Made by a program: the position numbers and the translations under genes
Part shown: piece by piece, positions 34,301 through 42,102 of the stretch
How positions within the stretch are numbered: the first letter of the stretch is position 1
How the letters are laid out: each line of letters opens with the position of its first letter
Notes under the pieces: generated by a model
Database searches by the model: none
Told to the model about the DNA's origin: nothing
The model's input: only the letters and a program-made list of their open reading frames with translations
Origin: Clostridiales bacterium
GTDB taxonomy: Bacteria; Bacillota; Clostridia; Oscillospirales; Oscillospiraceae
Length of the DNA stretch: 46,483 nt
Assembly (NCBI GenBank): GCA_012719745.1
Contig: JAAXZS010000163.1
Span: 1-46,483 of the forward strand
Direction of reading: 5' to 3'

Positions 34301-34982
34301 CGAACTGACAAAATATTATGAAGGCGTGCAGGCGCTGAATCATGTAAATCTTACGCTGGAGGAAGGGCGGATTATTGGTCTTTTGGGCCCCAACGGCCGC
34401 GGAAAAACAACGCGTCTTAAGCTGGCCAACGGTCTTTTGCAGCCGTCCTCCGGCTCCATTTTGATAAATGGTCTCAAGCCCGGCGCGGAGAGCAAGAAGA
34501 TTATCTCCTATCTGCCGGAGCGCACCTATCTCTCCGACTGGATGAACGTGGTGCAGCTGCTGGACTTCTTTTGCGATTTTTATCCGGATTTTGACCGTCA
34601 GGCGGCGGAAACCATGCTGACTCATCTGGATATCAGCCCCAAGATGCACATCAAGCAGATGTCGAAGGGCACCCGAGAAAAGGTGCAGCTGGTGCTGGTG
34701 ATGAGCCGGAAGGCCCGTCTGTACCTGCTGGATGAACCCATTGGAGGGGTTGATCCAGCCACCCGTGACTACATTATCCACACCATACTGACAAACTACA
34801 ACGAGACGGCCACGGTGGTGATTTCCACCCATTTGATTGCGGATGTGGAAAAAATTCTCGATGAGGTCATATTTATCAACAAGGGGCAGGTCGCTCTGCA
34901 ATCTTCCGTAGATCAAATCCGGGAAGAGCGCGGTAAATCGGTGGATGAACTGTTCCGGGAGGTGTTCCGTTATGCTGAGTAA
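34281..34982 (+). CDS. ABC transporter ATP-binding protein
   Basis: Cytosolic ATPase of 233 residues. Walker A LLGPNGRGKTT (Arg at the usually Ala/Ser position), Q-loop in ISYLPERTYL, signature MSKGTREKVQLVL (Lys for the usual Ser-Gly-Gly start), Walker B LYLLDEPIGGVD, H-loop VVISTHLIADVEKI. This is the short BcrA/YtrB-like exporter type. It starts inside the GntR gene and ends 11 bases inside the permease gene, so the three are coupled. Together they probably export a toxic compound or respond to cell-envelope stress (family-based inference). Confidence 0.94.
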   Translation: MAILTCNELTKYYEGVQALNHVNLTLEEGRIIGLLGPNGRGKTTRLKLANGLLQPSSGSILINGLKPGAESKKIISYLPERTYLSDWMNVVQLLDFFCDFYPDFDRQAAETMLTHLDISPKMHIKQMSKGTREKVQLVLVMSRKARLYLLDEPIGGVDPATRDYIIHTILTNYNETATVVISTHLIADVEKILDEVIFINKGQVALQSSVDQIREERGKSVDELFREVFRYAE

Positions 34983-35772
34983 ATTGATGAAGCATGAGTT
35001 TCGCGCCACGGCGCGCATTATGCTGCCGCTGTACCTGATTTTGCTGGTATCCGCCGTTTTTACCAATCTTTTTGGCCGTTTGACGGAAAGCTACGACGTT
35101 CGCATTCTCTCCATCCTCAGTGGGCTTTTTCTCTCCGCCTTTGTCGTCTCCATTATTGGCGTGACGCTGATGACATTTGTTTTGATGATATGGCGGTTTT
35201 ACAAAAACTACATGACCGACGAAGGATATCTGATGTTTACGCTGCCCACCTCCACCAGTCAGTTGATTTTTTCCAAGGTGCTGGTTGCTGCTGTCTGGTT
35301 TTTATCCACTGTAGTGGCCGATATTCTTGCCTCCTTGCTGATGGCCTTTCGCCTGGCAGATGTAAAAGAACTGCTGCAAAGTTTTTCCCAGGTATTTTCC
35401 TATAAGTACGGTGAAATTGCTGCCAATTTGGTGGGATACTGCGCTGAGGCACTCGTGATCTTTTTGCTGGGCTGCATAGCCTCCAGCCTGATGATTTACG
35501 CTGCCATTTCACTGGGACACAGCTTTGCCAGCAAAAAGATCCTGCTGTCTGTTTTCTTATTCTTTGCCTTTAACATTGCCTTGCAGATACAGGGCTCCGT
35601 GCTGATGGTAGTTTTTATAGGAAATATGGATGCTTTTTCCTATAACTATGAATTGACAGCCGGCACAGTCCACCTGGTTCTCTGCATCATTATCGGCATC
35701 GAGCTGCTGTTTGCCGCCATATTTTACTTTGTAACCTATGCCACGCTGCGTCGGCGCTTAAATCTGCAATAA
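34972..35772 (+). CDS. ABC transporter permease (ABC-2-like)
   Basis: Membrane protein of 266 residues with about six hydrophobic helices; starts MLSKLMKHEFRATARIMLPLYL, with a cytosolic KHEFRATAR motif typical of permeases in YtrA-regulated systems. It works with the preceding ATPase. ATG 34972 overlaps the ATPase gene by 11 bases. The lone permease would form a homodimer. The substrate is unknown. Confidence 0.88.
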   Translation: MLSKLMKHEFRATARIMLPLYLILLVSAVFTNLFGRLTESYDVRILSILSGLFLSAFVVSIIGVTLMTFVLMIWRFYKNYMTDEGYLMFTLPTSTSQLIFSKVLVAAVWFLSTVVADILASLLMAFRLADVKELLQSFSQVFSYKYGEIAANLVGYCAEALVIFLLGCIASSLMIYAAISLGHSFASKKILLSVFLFFAFNIALQIQGSVLMVVFIGNMDAFSYNYELTAGTVHLVLCIIIGIELLFAAIFYFVTYATLRRRLNLQ

Positions 35773-35785
35773 AGGAGGTGTCACC

Positions 35786-36448
35786 GTGCCGGAATTGAAG
35801 TACTTATATATCATTCTCACCACCACTCACAGCAAGATGGGTGGACTTATTCGGGCGGTGACCCACTATCCTTATAACCATGTGTCCGTTGCGCTGGAGG
35901 AAAAACCCGCCGTACTGTACTCCTTCGCCCGGCATTACGAAAATGCCCCCTTTTATGGCGGTTTCGTCCGCGAATCCGCGCTGCGCTACAGCGGTCGGTA
36001 CCGGGGCGCGGAGGCGCTGGTGTTTGCCGTCCCCATTGCGCCGGAGCGGCACGCCGCTCTCCGTGAACGTCTGGAGGAGATGACCGGTCAGCGGGAGTTG
36101 TACCTCTATAACATGCTCTCGGCTCTCTGTGCGCCGCTCCACAGGCGGGTCGCGCTGCCGGAAGCTTACACCTGCGTTGAATTTGCCGTGGATGTGCTGA
36201 AAAACAGCGGCACATCCGTCCCGATAGAGGGGAATTGCTTTTACTCCGTGGAAGATTTGGCCCGTCTGCTGGATCCCTACCGGCTCTGTCAGCTGCCGGT
36301 GACCGCCTACATGTCATCTCCTGACTGGGCGGGGGATACCTTTTCCCAGCAAACACCGACCTGGACGCGAGTCTATCTCACAGCGGATACCTGGCGAAAA
36401 CTGTTATCGCGTCTTGCCCATCGCCTTCTTTCTCAAACTCATACATAA
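35786..36448 (+). CDS. Papain-like-fold (permuted NlpC/P60, YiiX-like) protein
   Basis: A 220-residue soluble protein without a signal peptide. The N-terminal block YIILTTTHSKMGGLIRAVTHYPYNHVSVAL has a conserved His, and YTCVEFAVDVL in the middle has a conserved Cys. His-before-Cys order is that of circularly permuted NlpC/P60 hydrolases. These may cleave amide or ester bonds in lipids or peptides, but function is not established. GTG 35786 has a perfect AAAGGAGGTG. It lies 13 bases after the permease, so it is probably the last gene of the YtrA-type operon. Confidence 0.7.
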   Translation: MPELKYLYIILTTTHSKMGGLIRAVTHYPYNHVSVALEEKPAVLYSFARHYENAPFYGGFVRESALRYSGRYRGAEALVFAVPIAPERHAALRERLEEMTGQRELYLYNMLSALCAPLHRRVALPEAYTCVEFAVDVLKNSGTSVPIEGNCFYSVEDLARLLDPYRLCQLPVTAYMSSPDWAGDTFSQQTPTWTRVYLTADTWRKLLSRLAHRLLSQTHT

Positions 36449-36489
36449 AAAAAGCCATTCAGAGAACCTATCTCTGAATGGCTTTTTCC
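36447..36489. terminator. Bidirectional terminator
   Basis: Seventeen-base perfect arms (36449-36465 and 36471-36487) with a 5-base loop, flanked by A and T runs, between two convergent genes. Confidence 0.93.
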
Positions 36490-36495
36490 TGCTTT

Positions 36496-37755
36496 TTATC
36501 CCACGACTTTTCGTCCGTCGGAGTAAACCGCCACAATATTGTGCCGCTGCGTCATATAGATGGCCCGCTCAAAGCGCTCAGCCACCGTCAGCGGGCGGGT
36601 GGACTCCGTAAAATCGCTGTCGTCGATCACCACGGCGTGCAGCTTATCGCCCACAGCAAAGCCGTCACCCGCGCCAAAATATTTGTGTCCCGAAGTGGTT
36701 CCCAGATAGTAGGCCTCCGCCACGGTGATAAAATCCATCTGCCAGTCGTCCATCATCCGCCGGGTCTTAGAGGCGCGGATACTGGCAGTAATCACCTGAT
36801 ACATGGGCAAAAGAGCACCCCCTGCAATGTCGGAGCCCAGCGTCACCCAGATGCCCTCCCGCAGCATCTGCCGCACAGGGCAGACACCGGAGCAGATATT
36901 CACATTGGAGTCGGCGCAGTGAACCACCACGACCCCTGCTTCCCGCATGGCCTTTCGCTCCCGGGCGTCGCTGTGGACGCAGTGAGCCATCAGGGTGTGG
37001 TCTTTCCACAGGCCGTATTTGGCATAGGTCTCATAATACCGCTGACAATCCGGGTGGAGCTCTTTCACCAGCGCTATCTCTCCGGTGTTTTCGGAGAGAT
37101 GAGACTGTACATAGAGCTGTTTTTCCGCCGCCATCTTTCCCAGCGCCGCCATCAGCTCGTCGGTGCAGGAGGGGGTAAACCGGGGGGTTAAAATGGGCTT
37201 GATATGCTCAAAATGGCAGCCCTCCAACCAGCGCAGCGTCTCACGGATAGACTCCACCGTGGTCTCCTGCAAAACGGTATCGCCGCCCCGATCCATATTC
37301 ACCTTGCCCACATAGCCGGTAACGCCGGCTTTTTCCAGCTCCTCCATTAAAATCCAGGTGGCCTCCGTATGGAGGGAGGAAAACATGGCCACCCGTGTGG
37401 TGCCGTTGGTAATGAGATCCTTTGCCAGCTTTCGATAGACCCGACGGGCATAGTCGGTATCTTTGAAGCGGGCCTCGGTTTTAAAGGTGTAGGTACTCAG
37501 CCACTCCATCAGCGGCAGGTCCATTCCCATGCCCAGCATGGGATACTGTGGCGCGTGAAGGTGCATATCCGCAAAGGACTGCATGATCAGTTTGTCCCCG
37601 TAGTCGGTGACAGGCTCGTTTTTGTAGAATGCCGGCAGATCCTGATAGAGGCCCTCGATGGTACCGTCACGAAGTGCCAGGTATCCTTTTTCCACAGTGG
37701 AGAGTGTCCCCAGCGCGGGTGCATAGACAATGTTTCCTTTCAGAATCTCTAACAC
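36496..37755 (-). CDS. guaD: Guanine deaminase
   Basis: Zinc amidohydrolase converting guanine to xanthine and ammonia. The 419-residue product has the metal motif FADMHLHAPQYP (His65, His67), VQSHLSENTGE, LMAHCVHSD and the late metal Asp in TLGSDIAGG. HLHAPQ with the following Pro is characteristic of guanine deaminases among related chlorohydrolases; 8-oxoguanine as substrate is not excluded. The GTG at 37755 has AAAGGGTG upstream; the longer frame to 37875 runs through the riboswitch and is not coding. It is controlled by a guanine-class riboswitch, which supports the substrate call. Confidence 0.92.
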   Translation of the reverse strand: MLEILKGNIVYAPALGTLSTVEKGYLALRDGTIEGLYQDLPAFYKNEPVTDYGDKLIMQSFADMHLHAPQYPMLGMGMDLPLMEWLSTYTFKTEARFKDTDYARRVYRKLAKDLITNGTTRVAMFSSLHTEATWILMEELEKAGVTGYVGKVNMDRGGDTVLQETTVESIRETLRWLEGCHFEHIKPILTPRFTPSCTDELMAALGKMAAEKQLYVQSHLSENTGEIALVKELHPDCQRYYETYAKYGLWKDHTLMAHCVHSDARERKAMREAGVVVVHCADSNVNICSGVCPVRQMLREGIWVTLGSDIAGGALLPMYQVITASIRASKTRRMMDDWQMDFITVAEAYYLGTTSGHKYFGAGDGFAVGDKLHAVVIDDSDFTESTRPLTVAERFERAIYMTQRHNIVAVYSDGRKVVG

Positions 37756-37775
37756 ATGTATCACCCTTTCGGAAA

Positions 37776-37830
37776 AAATGACAAAATAAAAGAGCGTTCG
37801 ACCCCGGACAGCCTGTGCCCCGGAACGAAC
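37776..37830 (-). terminator. Expression-platform hairpin of the riboswitch
   Basis: Read leftward after the aptamer: GTTCG and CGAAC close a stem containing inner CCGG/CCGG pairing, then CTCTTTTATTTTG. It looks like the riboswitch-controlled terminator. The exact alternative pairing with P1 is not clear from inspection. Confidence 0.6.
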
Positions 37831-37831
37831 C

Positions 37832-37893
37832 CTCATAGTGGAACCCCTGGCGGTTCCGTAGAAACTTCCGCGCATGGTGCGGAACTATATGAG
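37832..37893 (-). ncRNA. Guanine-class purine riboswitch aptamer
   Basis: Read leftward: P1 CTCAT/ATGAG; P2 TTCCGC/GCGGAA; J2/3 GTTTCTAC, identical to the purine-riboswitch core (positions 46-53 of the xpt aptamer); P3 GGAACC/GGTTCC; J3/1 ACTATGAG with C at the position (C74) that pairs with guanine. The loops are not standard: L2 is ACCATGC and L3 GCCAGG, so the usual GG-CC kissing contact is absent or replaced. It lies between the promoter and guaD, so it senses guanine or a close purine. Confidence 0.92.
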
Positions 37894-37913
37894 ATCTTTT
37901 CTTTTGTAATAAT

Positions 37914-37942
37914 AGTATAGCATACCCGTTTTTGCTTTGCAA
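37914..37942 (-). promoter_or_regulatory. Promoter of the riboswitch-guaD transcript
   Basis: Read leftward: TTGCAA (37942-37937), 17 bases, TATACT (37919-37914), about 20 bases before the aptamer. Confidence 0.82.
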
Positions 37943-37981
37943 TCCCTTCCTGACAGTAAAAGGTATCTTAAACTCTTTCAT

Positions 37982-38009
37982 CATATTCTGGGACAACCCC
38001 GCATAGGCT
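37982..38009 (+). promoter_or_regulatory. Possible sigma-E promoter of spoIIP
   Basis: CATATT (37982-37987), 14 bases, CATAGGCT (38002-38009) resembles the sporulation sigma-E consensus. The leader would be very short, so confidence is low. Confidence 0.35.
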
Positions 38010-38029
38010 TATGACAAGAGGTGAGTTTT

Positions 38030-39181
38030 TTGAAAAAGAAAGGAAGTCCCGTTTTGCGCCGCCTTTTTGCCCTGATTTTGTCACTTCTGACTCTTTGGGC
38101 TGTGGTCATTACCGTAGGCAGCGATTCCGTGGCGTCGGCCATGGCCGCGCTGCGTACCCGCAGCAGTCTGCCCACAGTGCTGCTGCGCTGGGAACTGGGG
38201 GATTATACCTCCCGGGATGCCCTCTCGGCCGTCACGGCTCTCGCCATCGGCCAGTCGCCCCTTCTGATGGCCAGCCGCACGGCAGTTTTGCAGCTGTGGT
38301 CGACACCGGAGAGCAGTGACGGCAACACGGAACAGCCCCAGGAGGAAACTCCTTCCAAGGAAACGCCGGCAGCCCCAACACCGGAAACCACAGTAGCCGA
38401 CAACGGCATCACCGCCCAGACCATTGCCCCCGTATCGCCTGCCGGATATGATGTCATTAACGGCGTGTATGTTAAAAACACCTCTATTTATACGCTGGAC
38501 GCCGCCGCCCTTGCCGGCAGTCCCTATCAGGTAACGCTGCCGGAAGAAGCACCCCAGGTGCTGATCGTCCACACCCACGGCAGCGAAGCGTATACCATGC
38601 CTCCCGGACAGGAATATACGCCTTCCGGCACCTGCCGCACAGCGGATACCAATTACAGTGTGGTGCGGGTGGGAGACGAGATCGCCACGGTGCTCTCTTC
38701 TTATGGTCTTTCGGTGGTGCATGACCGGTCTTTGTATGATGATCCGGAGTATGACGGCGCCTATACACGGTCCCTTGACTCCATTGCAAGCTATGTGGAA
38801 AAGTACCCCTCCATTACTTATATCTTAGACGTCCACCGGGATGCCATCGAGGACGCGGACGGTCATCAGTACAAGCTGGTTTCCACTGAAGACCCCTCTG
38901 CCGCTCAGGTCAGTCTGGTCATCGGCACCAGCGGCAGTGGTCAGAGCCACGACCTGTGGCAGGAAAACCTAAAATTTGCCCTGTCTGTGCAGCAGACCAT
39001 CACCGCAGAGCACCCCACGCTGATGCGGCCTGTCTATGTGCGCAACAGCCGCTACAATCAGCACTTTACCACCGGATCTCTTTTGGTGGAGGTGGGAGCC
39101 GCCGGCAATTCGCTGGACGAAGCCCTCAACGGTGCCCGGCTTTTTGCCGCCGGTCTTGCCGAAACCATTACCAAAAAATAA
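38030..39181 (+). CDS. spoIIP: Stage II sporulation protein P (SpoIIP)
   Basis: Cell-wall amidase/endopeptidase that, with SpoIID and SpoIIM, drives engulfment in endospore formation. The product is about 383 residues: an N-terminal membrane anchor (LFALILSLLTLWAVVI), a low-complexity Glu/Pro/Thr linker (residues about 95-125), then the catalytic domain with LIVHTHGSEAY, YSVVRVGDEI, YILDVHRDAI (zinc-binding His and Glu set) and NSRYNQHF. I prefer the TTG at 38030, spaced well from AGAGGTGAG; the GTG at 38021 is inside that ribosome site. It shows the organism is from a spore-forming line. It is convergent with tatD. Confidence 0.93.
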   Translation: MKKKGSPVLRRLFALILSLLTLWAVVITVGSDSVASAMAALRTRSSLPTVLLRWELGDYTSRDALSAVTALAIGQSPLLMASRTAVLQLWSTPESSDGNTEQPQEETPSKETPAAPTPETTVADNGITAQTIAPVSPAGYDVINGVYVKNTSIYTLDAAALAGSPYQVTLPEEAPQVLIVHTHGSEAYTMPPGQEYTPSGTCRTADTNYSVVRVGDEIATVLSSYGLSVVHDRSLYDDPEYDGAYTRSLDSIASYVEKYPSITYILDVHRDAIEDADGHQYKLVSTEDPSAAQVSLVIGTSGSGQSHDLWQENLKFALSVQQTITAEHPTLMRPVYVRNSRYNQHFTTGSLLVEVGAAGNSLDEALNGARLFAAGLAETITKK

Positions 39182-39185
39182 AGAG

Positions 39186-39225
39186 ATTCTCCCGGAAAGC
39201 TGACGCCGCCCGGGAGAATTTTTTT
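39186..39225. terminator. Bidirectional terminator between spoIIP and tatD
   Basis: ATTCTCCCGG and CCGGGAGAAT arms followed by T7. Confidence 0.88.
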
Positions 39226-39994
39226 ATTCATCACAAATTCCAAAAAAGCGTTTTCCGTTTTCCCAGGTGGCCTTTTCCACTTCTGCTGGGGAAACACCTT
39301 TGATCGCAGCAATTTTTTCCGCCACCAGATGCACATAGGTAGAATCATTTCGGCGACCCCGGCAGGGTTCTGGCGTCAGATAGGGGGCGTCCGTTTCAAT
39401 CATTAGCTTGTCAAGGGGAATTTCACGAATTACCCCCGGTGCTTTCCTGGCGTTGCGGAAGGTGGCCGCCCCGTTAAAGGACACCAACCAGCCTCGGGAC
39501 AGCAGCGTCCGGGCGTCCTCCACAGAGCCGGAATAGCAGTGAAACACGCCTCGCAAACCCGGAAAATCCTTCACAGCCTGCAAAGAGTCGGCGTGCGCCT
39601 CCCGGTCGTGAAAAATAACGGGAAGTCCCAGCTCACCGGCCAGCTCCATCTGCCGGTAGAGCACGTCCTTTTGAAAGGCGGGCAGTGGGTTTTCCTTCCA
39701 GTAATAATCCAGTCCCACTTCGCCGATAGCCACCACCTTCGCCTCCGCCGCCAGATGTCGCAGCGTTTGCACCTGCTCCGGGACAAAGTTCTCACAGTTT
39801 TCCGGATGAATGCCCACGGCGGCATAGACATGTGCATACTGCCGGGCAAAGGAGACCGCCATGCGGGAGGACGCCAGCGTGCAGCCGGGGTTGACCACCA
39901 GACCCACACCGACAGCGGGGAGGGAGGCCAGCACCTTGTCCCGGTCTTCATTAAACCGCTCATCGTCATAGTGGGCGTGGGTATCGAAAAACAT
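39224..39994 (-). CDS. tatD: TatD-family metal-dependent DNase
   Basis: A 256-residue TIM-barrel hydrolase. Metal ligands: FFDTHAHYDD (two His), GEVGLDYYW (Glu), VIFHDREAH (His), VFHCYSG (His) and ETDAPYL (Asp). The family cuts DNA from 3' ends, though some members act on other phosphodiesters or D-amino-acyl tRNA. ATG 39994 follows GGGAGGA. The upstream ABM-protein gene stops one base before this start, so the two are coupled. Confidence 0.95.
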   Translation of the reverse strand: MFFDTHAHYDDERFNEDRDKVLASLPAVGVGLVVNPGCTLASSRMAVSFARQYAHVYAAVGIHPENCENFVPEQVQTLRHLAAEAKVVAIGEVGLDYYWKENPLPAFQKDVLYRQMELAGELGLPVIFHDREAHADSLQAVKDFPGLRGVFHCYSGSVEDARTLLSRGWLVSFNGAATFRNARKAPGVIREIPLDKLMIETDAPYLTPEPCRGRRNDSTYVHLVAEKIAAIKGVSPAEVEKATWENGKRFFGICDE

Positions 39995-39995
39995 T

Positions 39996-40295
39996 TCAGT
40001 CTTCCTCCCGCAGTTTCCCAAAACGGGTATTTGCCACGCAGTCGTCTTTGATTGCCAGCAGACGCTGCATATGGGGCTGGCTCATGTGGATTTTCTGCTT
40101 TTCCGGAGACGTCCACTTTTCCACCAGCAACAGCAAATTTTTGTCCTCAGCCGAGCAGTAATAGTCATAACAGAGGCAGCCATCCTCCTCCCGGATAGCT
40201 GTCTGAATGCCCTCGTCCCGTACCCGGTTCAAAAAGGTCTCCCGGCAGCCGGGTTTCATGGTATAAAAAACGGTTAAAATCAAGTTCTTTTCCAT
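39996..40295 (-). CDS. ABM-domain (YgiN-like) monooxygenase-type protein
   Basis: A 99-residue ferredoxin-like protein: LILTVFYTMKPGCRETFLNRV, EEDGCLCYDYYCS, LLLVEKWTSPEKQKIHMSQPHMQRL. This is the antibiotic biosynthesis monooxygenase (ABM) domain; relatives oxidise quinols or have no known enzyme role. ATG 40295 follows AAGGAG. It is translationally coupled to tatD. Confidence 0.88.
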   Translation of the reverse strand: MEKNLILTVFYTMKPGCRETFLNRVRDEGIQTAIREEDGCLCYDYYCSAEDKNLLLLVEKWTSPEKQKIHMSQPHMQRLLAIKDDCVANTRFGKLREED

Positions 40296-40357
40296 CAACA
40301 ACACTCCTTGCCTTGTTTTTTCTTTACTATACCCGTATTTATTTCAAAAGTCCATAT

Positions 40358-40388
40358 AAAAAAGGGCTGCCGCAGCAGCCCTTTTTTA
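40358..40388. terminator. Intrinsic terminator of the symporter gene
   Basis: Thirteen-base perfect arms (40358-40370 and 40375-40387) around CGCA, with A and T runs. Confidence 0.92.
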
Positions 40389-40400
40389 ATAGAGAATCAG

Positions 40401-41846
40401 TTATTCCTTGGAAGCGCCGTCTTCAATAAAAGCAGAGGGAGCAGCTTCCACGCCCTGCTTCCAGCCGATCCAGTTGACAATGAAGAAAGACACGGCGCCG
40501 CAGGCGCAGCCGAATACCACCGGCAAAATGCCCAGATAGAAGCCGCCGCCGGAGAGCATCTGCCACACCACCACACCGATGGTGCCCACAATCACGGAAA
40601 CAACACCGGAGGCGCGGGTGGCTTTGGGAATAATCAGGCCAAATCCATAAGCCGCAAAGGGTCCGGCGCAGCGGATGGCGAAGGCGAAAGTGTTCATGGT
40701 GACAAGGTCGATCTTGAAGAGGGAAATCAGCATGGCCACCACAGCCGCCACCACGTTGCAGGTACGGGTCAAAAAGATCTTCCGTTTTTCGGAAATCTCC
40801 GTCTTTCCGCCCAGCTTGGGAAAAATGTCGTTCATAAACATAGTGGACATACACAGCAGGTTGGAGTCCGCGCTGGACATGGTGGCGGAAATAATGGCTG
40901 CCGAAACGATACCGGTAATGGCAGCGGGTGCGAAATGACCGGTAACGGTCATCATGGATGTGGCGCCGGCCACGCCGGGAAGCTGATCCTTCACAGACAG
41001 AGCGGCCAGACCCAGCAGCGTGGGGAAGATAGCCATGGCGGCCATCAGCACGGCGGAGAGCAAAGAAGCACCCCGGGCGGTCTTTTCATCCTTGGCACTC
41101 TCAAAGCGGCTGACCATTTCGGGGCCGGAGAGGAAGGTGCAGAAATAGTTGAATATGTAGCCAATAATCGTGACCCAGCCGATCTTGGTAAAGCTCAGCT
41201 GCACAGGAGGCAGTGCATCGGAGATAGCCTGCCAGCCGCCGCAGCCATTGATAACGAAAGGCGTGGCAATGGCAAGACCCACCAGAATGATGAGAAACTG
41301 CACCAGATCGGAGATCTGGTCAGCCAGCATACCGCCCATGGTAGTGTAAATAATAACCACCGCGCCGGCCACCAGCAGGCTCACGTTTAGGGGGATACCG
41401 GTCAGGGAGGATACCACGGAACCGGAGGCAGCGATCTGGGAGGAGGTCAGGCAGAACAGGGCCAGAATGTTCAATACGGCAGAAAAGGTGCCGATGCCCT
41501 TGCCGTAGCGGCGCTCCATGACCTCGGGAATGGTAATGGCCATGGTCTTGCGGATTTTGGGTGCAAAATAAGCCAGAGGGATCATGGCAACAGAGGCTGC
41601 CAACACATACCAGCAGGCGCTCATGCCCCAGTCGCCGAAGGCCTTGGCGGCAAGACCTGTGGTGGAACCGCCGCCGATATTGTTGGCGGACAGGGAAAAG
41701 GCCACCATAAAAAGACCCATGCGGCGTCCGGCCACCATGTAGTCCTTGCTGTCCTTAATGGACAGCTTGCTGACCACAAAGCCAATGGCCAGCATACCCA
41801 CCAGGTATGCCACCACAATAATCAGGGGTACGATCTGAATATTCAT
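40401..41846 (-). CDS. Sodium:solute symporter (SSS family)
   Basis: Membrane transporter of 481 residues with about 13 helices. It has the family's N-terminal DYMVAGRRMG and SLSANNIGGGSTTGLAAKAF, the central IYTTMGGMLADQISDLVQ, and ISATMSSADSNLLCMSTMFMNDIF near helix 8, where Ser residues bind sodium. It couples sodium entry to uptake of an organic solute; the substrate (amino acid, sugar, sialate or pantothenate in relatives) cannot be assigned. ATG 41846 follows AAGGAGAGAA. It is monocistronic with its own promoter. Confidence 0.93.
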   Translation of the reverse strand: MNIQIVPLIIVVAYLVGMLAIGFVVSKLSIKDSKDYMVAGRRMGLFMVAFSLSANNIGGGSTTGLAAKAFGDWGMSACWYVLAASVAMIPLAYFAPKIRKTMAITIPEVMERRYGKGIGTFSAVLNILALFCLTSSQIAASGSVVSSLTGIPLNVSLLVAGAVVIIYTTMGGMLADQISDLVQFLIILVGLAIATPFVINGCGGWQAISDALPPVQLSFTKIGWVTIIGYIFNYFCTFLSGPEMVSRFESAKDEKTARGASLLSAVLMAAMAIFPTLLGLAALSVKDQLPGVAGATSMMTVTGHFAPAAITGIVSAAIISATMSSADSNLLCMSTMFMNDIFPKLGGKTEISEKRKIFLTRTCNVVAAVVAMLISLFKIDLVTMNTFAFAIRCAGPFAAYGFGLIIPKATRASGVVSVIVGTIGVVVWQMLSGGGFYLGILPVVFGCACGAVSFFIVNWIGWKQGVEAAPSAFIEDGASKE

Positions 41847-41970
41847 TTATTTCTCTCCTTTTTGTTTTATCTCTCCTGAAATAGCTCCTTCTTTCTTTTA
41901 CACGGCACACCGCCGTGTTCTCCGCTCATCTTCCATAGCGAAGCGTGCTTTATAATTATTTGTCATTATA

Positions 41971-42000
41971 ATAATAAATCCATAAGCCACCGCCCGTCAA
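41971..42000 (-). promoter_or_regulatory. Promoter of the symporter gene
   Basis: Read leftward: TTGACG (42000-41995), 18 bases, TATTAT (41976-41971). It leaves a leader of about 115 bases in which I see nothing further. Confidence 0.65.
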
Positions 42001-42024
42001 GAGAATGTTTTCCACAAAAAGGAA

Positions 42025-42059
42025 ATCGGCAGACCGCGTTATTTGAGCGGTCTGCCGAT
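42025..42059 (-). terminator. Intrinsic terminator of metG
   Basis: Thirteen-base perfect arms (42025-42037 and 42047-42059); read leftward TTTCCTTTTTG follows. Confidence 0.85.
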
Positions 42060-42102
42060 AATTTTACTTATATCTGCTATAAGTGACTTGTGCTGTTTTT
42101 AT

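Noticed and set aside
37756..37875. N-terminal extension of guanine deaminase by 40 codons
   Set aside because: It would translate the riboswitch aptamer and its terminator; the GTG at 37755 has a ribosome site and matches the family start.
39996..40295. ABM-domain gene as part of an antibiotic pathway
   Set aside because: The name is historical; the gene is coupled to tatD with no biosynthetic neighbours.
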